Shown here piece by piece: positions 1 through 7,994 of a stretch of DNA of 34,308 nt (the first letter of the stretch is position 1; every line of letters starts with the position of its first letter). Source of the DNA: Saprospiraceae bacterium (lineage in GTDB: Bacteria > Bacteroidota > Bacteroidia > Chitinophagales > Saprospiraceae); NCBI GenBank assembly GCA_013360405.1, contig JABWBR010000080.1:1-34308 (forward strand). Direction: 5' to 3'. Made by a program: the position numbers and the translations under genes. The notes beneath the pieces were generated by a model, which worked only from the letters and a program-made list of their open reading frames with translations, did not search any database and had not been told where the DNA came from.

Positions 1-159
1 GGCTCAAAAAAGTCTTAAGGGCATACCTAAAAAAAAGGGATCCTTGAATTCGCAGCTTTCCAACTTTTTTCACTATATTAATCCTTCGTACACCCCTATA
101 TCCTAATCAAATATACGTCGAACAATTGCTTCCCGAAAATTACTCCTAAGCGTCGCGTC

Positions 160-334
160 AGACTGTGCAAAAAGGCGCCGTACGTAGTCTGACTTTGCGA
201 CCGACCGCCGACTGCCGACTGCGGCCAACACCTTTTTCGTCAGCTAAAGCAGACGGTACCTTAGCCGTCACCTCGTCACCTCCCGGGGCGTTCCCCAGTC
301 GTCACCACCAGGGCCTATTCCCGGGTCGTCACCT
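160..334. repeat. Intergenic repeat family, copy A
   Basis: This copy lies upstream of the first toxin-antitoxin operon. Its 221-333 part matches 1409-1522 with about eight substitutions over roughly 115 positions. It contains a GC-rich core of GACTGCC-like units (191-220), a small hairpin GACGG/CCGTC around 252-269, and a GGGG-CGTT-CCCC hairpin near 285-297, all also present in copy B. The short ORF at 165-356 falls inside the repeat and is not considered a gene. Family or mobility mechanism unknown. Confidence 0.85.
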
Positions 335-431
335 TATAAACTCCACCTTGCACTAGCAGCACATCGGGCTTAGCATTAGGCTCGCCACAGCGCCGCGAGG
401 CGGAGAGATGTACCCGCTAATCATAGGAGTA

Positions 432-462
432 TTGAACGATAACCATAAAACCGCTATCTTTG
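432..462 (+). promoter_or_regulatory. Bacteroidota-type promoter of TA operon 1
   Basis: TTG at 432-434 and TATCTTTG at 455-462 are separated by exactly 20 bases, matching the Bacteroidota TTTG/TAnnTTTG promoter. The expected transcript start (about 469) leaves only some 8-10 bases before the ATG at 478. This argues against the upstream in-frame TTG at 460, which lies within the -7 element. Confidence 0.7.
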
Positions 463-477
463 GATAAAAATGGCGAT

Positions 478-732
478 ATGGATCTGTTGATTAAGGAAGA
501 AATCCTGGAAAAAGCGGAAATAACTGCAGAAGAACTGATCATTGAGATAGCGGTTCATCTCTATGATATCGGCAGATTATCCATGGGGCAAGCAAGAAAT
601 CTGGCCCAACTCGATCAAATATCTTTTCAGAAAGAGTTGGCCAAGCGCGATGTCTACATACAATATGATATAAAAGATTTGGAAACGGATCTGGAAAACC
701 TGCGAAAATTAAAGGGGCGAAAAGCTTCTTGA
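478..732 (+). CDS. UPF0175 family antitoxin
   Basis: An 84-residue acidic/helical protein of the UPF0175 family, commonly encoded just upstream of DUF3368 PIN toxins. The segment IGRLSMGQARNLAQLDQISF (residues 31-50) is the characteristic conserved block and resembles a small helix-turn-helix; YDIKDLETDL (63-72) is the usual C-terminal tail that probably contacts the toxin. I chose ATG 478 over TTG 460 because family members start close to this position and because 460 sits inside the predicted -7 promoter element. The toxin gene follows after 66 bases on the same strand. By family analogy it should neutralise the PIN RNase and repress the operon; that is inference. The AT-rich composition differs from the core genes to the right, which suggests transfer. 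Confidence 0.85.
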   Translation: MDLLIKEEILEKAEITAEELIIEIAVHLYDIGRLSMGQARNLAQLDQISFQKELAKRDVYIQYDIKDLETDLENLRKLKGRKAS

Positions 733-798
733 CTTTTCTGGAAGTTAATATGATGTCTAACAACGGATATCCCAATTTCAATTGCCGAACTAAAGGGT

Positions 799-1275
799 AT
801 GATTGTAGTAAGTGATACTTCGGTAATAACAAACCTGGTCCAAATCGATCAATTGACTTTACTGAAGGATCTCTTCGGCAGTATAGTTATTCCTCAAAAG
901 GTATACGATGAACTAACAAAAGTACCAAAACAAATCGACCTCATTGAAAGGCTCAATTGGATTGAAGTTAAACAGATTTCGGATAGATCGCATTTTGATA
1001 ACCTATTAAAAACCTTGGATCCCGGAGAGGCCGAAGCCATAGTATTAGCTATTGAATTAGAGGCAGACGCACTGCTGATTGATGAAAAGAAAGGTAGAAA
1101 AATCGCCGAGGAATATGGAATAATCATCACTGGATTATTAGGCATTTTGATTATTGCGAAATCAGAGAATTTAATAATCGAAGTAAAACCGATACTTGAC
1201 AAACTGATTTTTGAAACAGGTTTCAGAATCAACCCCAAATTATATCAAGATATATTAAAAAAAGTTGACGAGTAG
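799..1275 (+). CDS. DUF3368 PIN-domain ribonuclease toxin
   Basis: A 158-residue PIN-fold protein. The acidic active-site set is visible: D6 in VVSDTSVI, E38 in IPQKVYDEL, E77/E79 in LDPGEAEAI, and D95 in ALLIDEKKGR, with the DUF3368 signature LDPGEAEAIVLA at 73-84 and GLLGIL at 112-117. PIN toxins of this type are Mg2+-dependent endoribonucleases that cut RNA; the exact target cannot be told from sequence. ATG 799 follows an AAAGGG stretch that could serve as ribosome binding site. It is paired with the UPF0175 antitoxin upstream, the usual partner. All expected catalytic acids are present, so the toxin looks intact. Repeat copies A and B bracket the operon. Confidence 0.88.
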   Translation: MIVVSDTSVITNLVQIDQLTLLKDLFGSIVIPQKVYDELTKVPKQIDLIERLNWIEVKQISDRSHFDNLLKTLDPGEAEAIVLAIELEADALLIDEKKGRKIAEEYGIIITGLLGILIIAKSENLIIEVKPILDKLIFETGFRINPKLYQDILKKVDE

Positions 1276-1330
1276 ACTACACTGTACCTAGTGGTGCAAA
1301 ATACATTTGACGCTTGATATTAGCCTCTTG

Positions 1331-1523
1331 CGAACAAAAAAGCCTTGACTGTATACATAAAGGCAAAGCTGACTTTGAGACTAACTGTTGATTGCCGACC
1401 GCCGACTGCGGCCAACACCTTTTTCGTCAGCTAAAGCAGACGGTACGATAGCCGTCACCTCGTCACCTCCTGGGGCGTTCCCCAGCCGTCACCACCAAGG
1501 CCTATTCCGAGGTCGTCACCTCA
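1331..1523. repeat. Intergenic repeat family, copy B
   Basis: Separates the two toxin-antitoxin operons. The left part (1331-1346, CGAACAAAAAAGCCTT) is shared with copy C at 2730-2745; the right part (1409-1522) is shared with copy A. The hairpins are conserved: GACGG/CCGTC with a changed loop, and CTGGGG-CGTT-CCCCAG, which is a perfect stem here but lacks the outer pair in copy A. Copy B thus links A-type and C-type segments into one longer composite unit. Confidence 0.85.
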
Positions 1524-1557
1524 AAAGCCCCCCTAATCGAAATAAATGAAACAAAAA

Positions 1558-1588
1558 TTGCGTTTCGTTTGTTTCGATTGTATATTTA
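1558..1588 (+). promoter_or_regulatory. Bacteroidota-type promoter of TA operon 2
   Basis: TTG at 1558-1560 and TATATTTA at 1581-1588 are 20 bases apart, one base off the TAnnTTTG consensus. It lies inside the longest possible reading frame (from 1546) and therefore favours the antitoxin start at ATG 1606, 17 bases beyond the -7 box. The spacing to the start codon mirrors that of TA operon 1. Confidence 0.55.
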
Positions 1589-1605
1589 GGCCAAATTCGG
1601 ACAAC

Positions 1606-2064
1606 ATGAATGCTTTAATCCAGAAAATAACGAAATCGGATCAGAAGGTAGCTCTTTCTTCTGCCAAGATACTTGCTGACAGTGAAGATCGGGCTACCAA
1701 AAATAAGGACGAAGTTGTCCAACTCAGGATTCAAGGATCGGATGAAGTAGTTGCCATCCCATTAAAGGCTTTAAAGCTATTGAATGCTATCATTGGCAAT
1801 ATGGCTCAGGGCAAATCAATTGCGTTGATGCCTACGGATGCGGAAATAACCACGCAACAGGCTGCTGAAATCCTGAATGTCTCCAGGCCGCATGTCATCA
1901 AGCTGCTGGAAAAAGGAGAAATCCCATATCGGAAAGCAGGGAGCCATAGAAGAATCCTCCTCCAGGACATCCTCGAGTATGAATCGAGGTTTAGATCTGA
2001 CAGGAGAAAGAGGCTGGATTATCTCGCTAAAGAGGCGCAGAAGCTAAACTTGGGTTACGAATGA
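1606..2064 (+). CDS. Excisionase-like HTH antitoxin
   Basis: A 152-residue protein with a MerR/excisionase-type helix-turn-helix at residues 82-125 (TTQQAAEILNVSRPHVIKLL, then a wing with PYRKAGSHRRI). Proteins of this build commonly precede PIN_3-type toxins and act as DNA-binding antitoxins that autoregulate the operon; the N-terminal half (1-75) has no recognised domain here and probably carries the oligomerisation surface. The frame is open from 1546, but ATG 1606 is preferred because a promoter overlaps 1558-1588. Its stop overlaps the start of the PIN gene by four bases (ATGA), which suggests translational coupling. AT-rich like the first TA operon. Confidence 0.82.
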   Translation: MNALIQKITKSDQKVALSSAKILADSEDRATKNKDEVVQLRIQGSDEVVAIPLKALKLLNAIIGNMAQGKSIALMPTDAEITTQQAAEILNVSRPHVIKLLEKGEIPYRKAGSHRRILLQDILEYESRFRSDRRKRLDYLAKEAQKLNLGYE

Positions 2065-2621
2065 TATACTCACCCCGGTTTACAGCAATACTAGACGCGT
2101 GTGTACTTTACCCGGCTCCAATCCGAGATATTTTGCTCAACCTTGCAGATCTAGAGGTTTATTCTCCAAAATGGTCTGAGATCATACAAGAAGAATGGAT
2201 AAGAAACCTGCTTAAGAATAGGCCAGACCTTGACAAGGTAAAGTTACGGAGGACAGCGCAAGCGATGAATGCCGCATTCCCTGATGCCGAAGTGCATTCG
2301 TTTGAAGAATTGATTGACCTCATTGAATTGCCGGATTCAGATGACAGACATGTCCTGGCGGCAGGCATAAAGTGTAAGGCTGATGCGATAATTACATTTA
2401 ACACTAAAGATTTTCCAAGAGAGAACCTGGATCAATATAACATTGAAGTTTATACCCCTGATAAATTCGTGAATTTGTTGCATACATTGACCCCGTCGAT
2501 TGTAAAGCAAGCCTTTGAAAATCAATTGAAGTCATTTAAAAACCCTCATATGCCAAAAGAAAGGTTGGTTGAAATTTTGGAGAAACACGGGCTAAAGAAT
2601 GCTTCAGAGCTTTTTATGTAG
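2061..2621 (+). CDS. PIN-domain (PIN_3-like) ribonuclease toxin
   Basis: A 186-residue protein. The PIN fold is indicated by D12 in AILDACVLYPAPIRD, E44/E45 in IIQEEW, D92/D94/D95 in ELPDSDDRHVLAAG, and N114/D117 in AIITFNTKDFP. The LPDSDDRHVLAA block is typical of the PIN_3 group that pairs with excisionase-like antitoxins. Likely a metal-dependent RNase toxin; target unknown. It is unrelated in sequence to the DUF3368 toxin just upstream. The C-terminal 50 residues (ERLVEILEKHGL) form a helical tail outside the PIN core. The gene starts within the antitoxin stop codon. All acidic positions are kept, so it looks functional. Confidence 0.85.
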   Translation: MIYSPRFTAILDACVLYPAPIRDILLNLADLEVYSPKWSEIIQEEWIRNLLKNRPDLDKVKLRRTAQAMNAAFPDAEVHSFEELIDLIELPDSDDRHVLAAGIKCKADAIITFNTKDFPRENLDQYNIEVYTPDKFVNLLHTLTPSIVKQAFENQLKSFKNPHMPKERLVEILEKHGLKNASELFM

Positions 2622-2695
2622 GAGAAATTACTGATAAAAAAAGCACATAACGATCATGCCTATTAAGTGTTGAAACTGCGCATGTGCTGACCGTT

Positions 2696-2800
2696 AGACT
2701 GTGAAAAAGGCACGTAGTCATTAAAAAACCGAACAAAAAAGCCTTGGCTGCATACGCGAAAGCGAAAACCGACTGTACGACCGACTGCCGATTGCCGACA
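2696..2800. repeat. Intergenic repeat family, copy C
   Basis: Lies between TA operon 2 and the helicase fusion. Its start (AGACTGTG-AAAAAGGC) matches the start of copy A at 160; its middle (2730-2745) matches copy B; its end (2771-2800, GACTGTACGACCGACTGCCG onward) matches the GC-rich core of copies A, B and D. It lacks the hairpin-rich right part of A and B. Confidence 0.75.
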
Positions 2801-2808
2801 CCAGGCAT

Positions 2809-5800
2809 TCACTCCCGCCCCATCTCAAAAGCCAACTCCGGCAATACCACCTTGAACTCTTGCGCTTGTTCCTGATCCTTCCAATACACTATGAAATTGA
2901 CCCGCGCTTCGGTCAAAACGTATCCTGATGCACGGTGGGCGGAGATTTGCTCCTGAAATTTTTTCGAAAACTTCAAGAGCAGATTCCCGCTTTGATCCGC
3001 CAGCCCTTCGGCATGAATTTGCAGGTTTTGCCCACTCGTCAGGGCCGACAAACGATGTTGAACATAGGCAAAAAAGCCGAGATTAACATCTTTGTGTGTG
3101 AGTTGGACGGCAATTTTGGACGGCGGCAGCCAGGTCTCCGTGTTTTCAACGCGTTGTAGGCCCGGTAATTGGATGTGATTGAAAAAACGCCCGTTGGTAT
3201 GTATGTCCAAACGACTTTTGGCGCGGGTGATGGCGACGTACACCTGGCGTTTGGCCTCGTCGGAGTAACCGTTGAAGCCGTCGAGCATCAGGAAGACATG
3301 GTCAAACTCGCGGCCTTTGGCCTTGTGTATCGTCGAAACAAATATGGTGTCGCCCTCCTGCCGATAGAAATCCTCGATTTTTGACTCCTGCACAAATAAT
3401 TGAAAATCAGACCAATATTTGATTTTTGGGTTGATTTCCTGAAAGTCTTTGACTAAATTCAGTACGATTTCGAATTTCGGGCTGGACCTGAATTTTTCGT
3501 GCACCGCGCGCTTGGCTTTGTCCCAATCTTCCTGAGCGATACTGACCGAGTGGGGCGCCAACGCATCCATAAAAAACCGCACTTCCAGCAGGTTTTGCAG
3601 TGGGAAACCGTCATTGGTTTGAATGAGTTTGGCGGGCCTGCCGTGTTGGAGCAGCAGTCCGGTGATTTGGGCGGCCTCTTCGTTGGTTTTGGTCAGCACG
3701 CAGGTTGTACCGCTAAGATCGGTGGCGAGCAGGTCGCGCACTAAGGGTTCGATAAGATGTCTGCTTTGGTAGCACACTAATTTCACCTGGCCTGCTTTTG
3801 TTTGATATGAATTGATTTCATTGGTTTTCAGGCGCTTGAGAATTTTTTTGACAAAAGCATTGGCAAAGTCGACGATTTGGGGGCTACTTCTGAAATTGGT
3901 TGTCAGTTCATATTTCGCGGCCTGCCGGCGTTCGATGAGTTCAATCAAATAGCGGGAATCGGCGCCTCGGAACGCGAATATGTTTTGGTCGTCGTCGCCC
4001 ACGGCAATCACGCGCAAGCCTTCATTTTTTTCCATTAAAATGTTGACCAGTGCATACTCATCGGCGTTCATGTCCTGCGCCTCGTCAATGACCAGCACCG
4101 TTTTGGTAATTCGGTTGGGTTCGATTTCGCCGTTTCGGATTTTTTCTACGGTGTCCTGGAGGATGCTGTCCGATTTTTCAAGGCTGCCGACGCGGCCCAA
4201 CAGGTCGAAACAATACGAATGAAAGGTTTTGATTTCCACAAAATAGGCTGCGTTGCCGATGAGCGCGATCAGACGTTTTTTAAACTCCGTCGCTGCCGAC
4301 CGCGAAAAGGTGAGCATTAGCAATTGCTCGTGTTTCACATCTTCCATTAGCAGGAGCGCGGCGAGTTTATGGGTCAGCACCTTGGTTTTGCCACTGCCCG
4401 GCCCGGCGGCCACCACAAGATGCGGGCTGTGTTTGTCGTCGATGATTTGGCGCTGCGCCTCAGAGAGGGATTCAAACAATTGGCGGTATTTGGCCGGCGT
4501 GATGTTTCGCTTGATTTCTGCGCCTCGCGTTCCGGGAAAATATTTTCCCAAAAAAGAGGAGTAGTTCAACTGAAAATAGTCGTCTACAAAGCGCAGCGCA
4601 CCCACATAGTCATGCACCATTTTTTTGGCATACTCTCCTACGATGTGGATTTGTTGCACCTTGTTTTCGTAAAACTGATTGAGTTTTTGATAGTCTTCGT
4701 TTTTGTATTGGATTTTGTTGTTTTCTTCCAAACGCTCGATGTGCAATCGGTTGTAAACGACCATAAAACCGCCCTCGATTTTCAAGGCCTCAATTCTGGA
4801 AAGGTAAAAAAGCGCGTCTTCAACGGCATCCGCTGTGGTTTTCTGTTGAAACAGGCCGGATTGCCGCTCGAAATTTTCTTTTAATTCCAACACTGAAAAT
4901 TCCACCGGCACATCCTCCGTCTGTCCGTTTTCGGCATTGTCCGTTTTGCTTTTTTTATACAAAAACTCAATTACCGAACACGCTAACTCGTGCCGTTTTT
5001 CCAATTTTTCGCGCAAATGTTTAGGCGAATCTTTGGCTTGCACTACGATAATTTGGTTCGCAAAATCGCGAGATGCGCGTTTTATCCAGTGTTTTATGGC
5101 CCAAAAATTAAGCACCGTTTTGAGTCGTTGCGGAGAAACGCCGGTGCACCCTGCGGCTTCGGCGGCTTCGTTGAGGGCTTTGAGCGAAAAGTCCTGCTCG
5201 GTCTCGTCCAATTGGGTGAGCAAAAACTGTTCGATTTTATAGAACGTGTCTACCACGGCAAGCGAGCGGTTTTTTTGTTCGCCGCGTTTGATGAAAGCCG
5301 TCAGGTCTTTGGCGTCGGCGAGGATTTTTTCCTCCCGCAACAGGTTGATGATTTGGATGACCTCTTCTTTGACGATGCCCAGATGGTCGCTGATGTAATC
5401 TATGCGCGACTCGGCGGCTTCACTGTCGATGGCCTGTGCTTTTCTCTTACTGGAAAACAGTTTTTTGATGATTCGGATGGCATCTACTTTTTGGCGGTCG
5501 TGGTCGAAGCGGGCTGATTGTTCGATTTTTTCAATGGCCTCTCGCGCTGTTTTGGTCAGGATGCTGTTCGCGTAAATGCGGGGCATATTCTGCCCGCGTC
5601 GCAGGTAGCCGGCGTCTTCGAGCGCGGCAATGGCGGTGGTTACGCGGGTTTCGATTTCAGAGACGCTGTCGTCCCAGCCCGCTTTACGGGCGATCTCGAG
5701 CGGCGAATTGGAAACGCTCGAGCGGTATCTGGTGATGAATTTGATGGCGTTCCAGATTTGTTTGATTTCCTGGATGTTGAGTTTGGTCTGGTTCAGGAGG

Positions 5801-7620
5801 ATAAAATGTTTGCTCAAATCTTCCTCATTGTACAGCACGTAGCAATCGGCCTCTATTTTTTCGTCGCGCCCGGCCCGCCCGGCTTCTTGCACGTAGTTTT
5901 CCAAAGAATCGGAAATGTCAAAATGGATGACCATGCCCACATCTTTTTTGTCCACGCCCATACCAAAGGCGGAGGTGGCCACCATAACTTGCACGTCGCC
6001 GGCAATAAATGCATTTTGGTTTTCGGTTTTTTCCGTTGCCTCCATTTTGCCGTGAAAAGTGCGGGCATTGAATCCGTCGGCCTGCAGCCGCCCGGCAAGT
6101 TCGTTCGCTTTGCGCGTACGCGAGACATACACGATGGTCGGGCAGTTTTTATCGTCAATGAGGTTTCGGAGGGCGTTGTACTTTTCTTCGTCGCCTTCTT
6201 TTTCAAAGACTTTGAAGTGCAGGTTGCTTCGGGCGGCGTAGGACTGAAAAAGTTCGAGTTCAAGGTTCAGTTTTTCCCGAAAATAGGCGCGAATGTCTTC
6301 AATGACATTCTGTTTGGCGGTCGCCGTGAAGCAGGAGACAGGGATGGGGTCCGCGAGGTTTTTCTTTTCCCGAAGGTTTTTGATAAAATCGGCAATGTAG
6401 AGATAGTCCACCCGAAAATCCTGTCCCCAGGCGGAAAAGCAGTGTGCCTCGTCAATGACAAAGCGGGTGATTTTGCGACCCAGCAACAGACGTTCGATGG
6501 TTTTGGAGCGCAAGGATTCGGGCGAGATATACAGCAGCGCGGCCGAACCGTCCTCTACGCGCTCTAAGGATTTGGCACGTTCGATGGGATCGAGTAGGCC
6601 ATTGATGGTGACTGCCTCGGTGATGCCCGCCCGTTCGAGGTTGTCTACCTGGTCTTTCATCAGCGATTGCAGGGGCGAGATAACGACCGTGAGGGCTTTC
6701 ATACTTTGGCCGTTCATCAGGGCGGGCACCTGGAAGGTGATGGATTTGCCGCCACCCGTCGGAAAAATGACCAGCAAGGATTGGTTTTGGATGGCTGCGC
6801 GGACGGCTTTTTCTTGCAAGGGCTCACCTCCGTAGGTTCGGTATCCCTCAAAACCAAAAAACTGTTTCAAGCCTTCGAAAATGTCAAGGTGTTGACGGCA
6901 GTACAAACAACCCTCCAGGCAGGGCTTGCTGCGCAAATTAGCCGTGACGCGCTCGACTTCCGGATAATTCCTCAGCACCCAAGGTGGCGTAACGGAATAA
7001 CGGTGCCGGCAATTGATGATGGCCAAAGCATAGGCCAATTCGATGGGATTTTCATCCACAAACCGAGCAACATCTGCTTTTTCGCAAATGTCGGTGCGAA
7101 ATTTTTGAAAAATCAATGCGGCAAGGTCTCTATTTTCAGGCTGAAAATCCAGGTATTTAAAAAAGGCGGAAAACGCCGCCTGCTCCTGAAGCAACCCGTA
7201 AAAAATGATTTTCAAGTCGGGATCGAGGCGCGAAAACGCAGCCACTTCATCATAAAACAAGTCACGCGCTTTTAGGGCATCGTTGAGTGGGTTGTTGACG
7301 GCATCGGTTTGGAGTTTGTCATCCTTGACCAGGGCGTGATAGGGCTTTTGAGGGAAAAGCAGGGGCGACCACGGCAGAGTATCAATAGCGTTTTCGAGCG
7401 GAATGCCTGCTGCGGCAAGTGCAGGTCGGACGAATTTCACATCATGCTGAAAAATGTTATGCCCGCAAACAAAATCCACTCCCTGAAGAAACAAAACAAA
7501 TCGCTCAAGCGAAGCATCGTGCAACTGCCTGCCATCGTCCAGGCAGCCGCCGATGTCGTAGATTTTTTTGCCGTTGCGGTCTGTTTCGATATCAAAAAAG
7601 GCAATCGAGGTCATACGCAT
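2809..7620 (-). CDS. DEDD exonuclease-RecQ-UvrD helicase fusion
   Basis: A 1,603-residue three-part DNA enzyme. Residues 1-130: DnaQ-like 3'-5' exonuclease, with D10/E12 in FFDIET, D60 in CGHNIFQHD, and D114 near NPLNDA. Residues 255-600: SF2 RecQ helicase, with TGGGKS (288-293), DEAHCFSAWGQDFR (390-403) and QEAGRAGRDE (578-587). Residues 1050-1480: SF1 UvrD/Rep helicase, with GPGSGKT (1073-1079), DEAQD (1179-1183), GDDDQNIFAFRGA (1208-1220), STIHKAKGREFD (1429-1440) and VAITRAKSR (1462-1470). Between exonuclease and RecQ is a Cys/His cluster (C204, C234, C238, C241, H244). The usual RecQ zinc-finger cysteines after motif VI are absent. Residues 610-1040 have winged-helix-like and helical content without a clear domain. 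The order exonuclease-RecQ recalls WRN; the appended UvrD is unusual. All nucleotide-binding motifs look intact. The start may be M1 (7620) or M3 (7614). The role is probably DNA repair or defence, not determinable here. Confidence 0.93.
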   Translation of the reverse strand: MRMTSIAFFDIETDRNGKKIYDIGGCLDDGRQLHDASLERFVLFLQGVDFVCGHNIFQHDVKFVRPALAAAGIPLENAIDTLPWSPLLFPQKPYHALVKDDKLQTDAVNNPLNDALKARDLFYDEVAAFSRLDPDLKIIFYGLLQEQAAFSAFFKYLDFQPENRDLAALIFQKFRTDICEKADVARFVDENPIELAYALAIINCRHRYSVTPPWVLRNYPEVERVTANLRSKPCLEGCLYCRQHLDIFEGLKQFFGFEGYRTYGGEPLQEKAVRAAIQNQSLLVIFPTGGGKSITFQVPALMNGQSMKALTVVISPLQSLMKDQVDNLERAGITEAVTINGLLDPIERAKSLERVEDGSAALLYISPESLRSKTIERLLLGRKITRFVIDEAHCFSAWGQDFRVDYLYIADFIKNLREKKNLADPIPVSCFTATAKQNVIEDIRAYFREKLNLELELFQSYAARSNLHFKVFEKEGDEEKYNALRNLIDDKNCPTIVYVSRTRKANELAGRLQADGFNARTFHGKMEATEKTENQNAFIAGDVQVMVATSAFGMGVDKKDVGMVIHFDISDSLENYVQEAGRAGRDEKIEADCYVLYNEEDLSKHFILLNQTKLNIQEIKQIWNAIKFITRYRSSVSNSPLEIARKAGWDDSVSEIETRVTTAIAALEDAGYLRRGQNMPRIYANSILTKTAREAIEKIEQSARFDHDRQKVDAIRIIKKLFSSKRKAQAIDSEAAESRIDYISDHLGIVKEEVIQIINLLREEKILADAKDLTAFIKRGEQKNRSLAVVDTFYKIEQFLLTQLDETEQDFSLKALNEAAEAAGCTGVSPQRLKTVLNFWAIKHWIKRASRDFANQIIVVQAKDSPKHLREKLEKRHELACSVIEFLYKKSKTDNAENGQTEDVPVEFSVLELKENFERQSGLFQQKTTADAVEDALFYLSRIEALKIEGGFMVVYNRLHIERLEENNKIQYKNEDYQKLNQFYENKVQQIHIVGEYAKKMVHDYVGALRFVDDYFQLNYSSFLGKYFPGTRGAEIKRNITPAKYRQLFESLSEAQRQIIDDKHSPHLVVAAGPGSGKTKVLTHKLAALLLMEDVKHEQLLMLTFSRSAATEFKKRLIALIGNAAYFVEIKTFHSYCFDLLGRVGSLEKSDSILQDTVEKIRNGEIEPNRITKTVLVIDEAQDMNADEYALVNILMEKNEGLRVIAVGDDDQNIFAFRGADSRYLIELIERRQAAKYELTTNFRSSPQIVDFANAFVKKILKRLKTNEINSYQTKAGQVKLVCYQSRHLIEPLVRDLLATDLSGTTCVLTKTNEEAAQITGLLLQHGRPAKLIQTNDGFPLQNLLEVRFFMDALAPHSVSIAQEDWDKAKRAVHEKFRSSPKFEIVLNLVKDFQEINPKIKYWSDFQLFVQESKIEDFYRQEGDTIFVSTIHKAKGREFDHVFLMLDGFNGYSDEAKRQVYVAITRAKSRLDIHTNGRFFNHIQLPGLQRVENTETWLPPSKIAVQLTHKDVNLGFFAYVQHRLSALTSGQNLQIHAEGLADQSGNLLLKFSKKFQEQISAHRASGYVLTEARVNFIVYWKDQEQAQEFKVVLPELAFEMGRE

Positions 7621-7750
7621 TCAATTCAGTAGCTTGCTAAGTTACGAATGCACTTCGGATTTAAGGTTTTTAGGGCAAAAAACTGGCGAAGGGCAACGGA
7701 GCTCGGGAAGGGAGCGATCCAGGCCGGTCGTTGAGCCGAGTCGAAACGGC

Positions 7751-7790
7751 GACTGTGCGACCGACTGCTGACTGCCGACTGCCGACCGCC
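7751..7790. repeat. Intergenic repeat family, core copy D
   Basis: GACTGTGCGACCGACTGCTG followed by more ACTGCCG units matches the GC-rich core of copies A (191-220), B (about 1371-1410) and C (2771-2800). It lies just upstream of the helicase fusion (which reads leftward), so C and D bracket that gene. The rest of 7621-7994 shows nothing else coding. Confidence 0.65.
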
Positions 7791-7793
7791 ATA

Positions 7794-7824
7794 TTGACTT
7801 TGAAATAAAAAAACCGGAACTTTG
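7794..7824 (+). promoter_or_regulatory. Possible promoter for the 7995 membrane gene
   Basis: TTG at 7794-7796 and GAACTTTG at 7817-7824 are 20 bases apart; one mismatch to TAnnTTTG. A leader of about 165 bases would precede ATG 7995. Weak because the first -7 base differs and the leader is long. Confidence 0.3.
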
Positions 7825-7994
7825 TATATAGCGCATTAACCTTGCTACAGGGTGCGGTATACAACTAGAGTGTGTGCTTTTACGTACCTAAAGAGCGATA
7901 AAACGACCGTTGTGGGCAACAAGGTTTGAAAAATTTATTACTAAAAGGCAATGCACCGTATGTTTTGATTTTTAAGCGCTAAAAAAATATTGTC

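Noticed and set aside
165-356. 63-residue frame inside repeat A
   Set aside because: Lies within a structured repeat; no known domain and no supporting start signal.
160-2800. Integron attC sites between TA cassettes
   Set aside because: The cassette-like layout suggested it, but no clear RYYYAAC/GTTRRRY pair was found in the repeats and no integrase is present.
5518-6567. 349-residue + strand reading frame opposite the helicase fusion
   Set aside because: It is the reverse shadow of a clear helicase with intact motifs and has no domain of its own.
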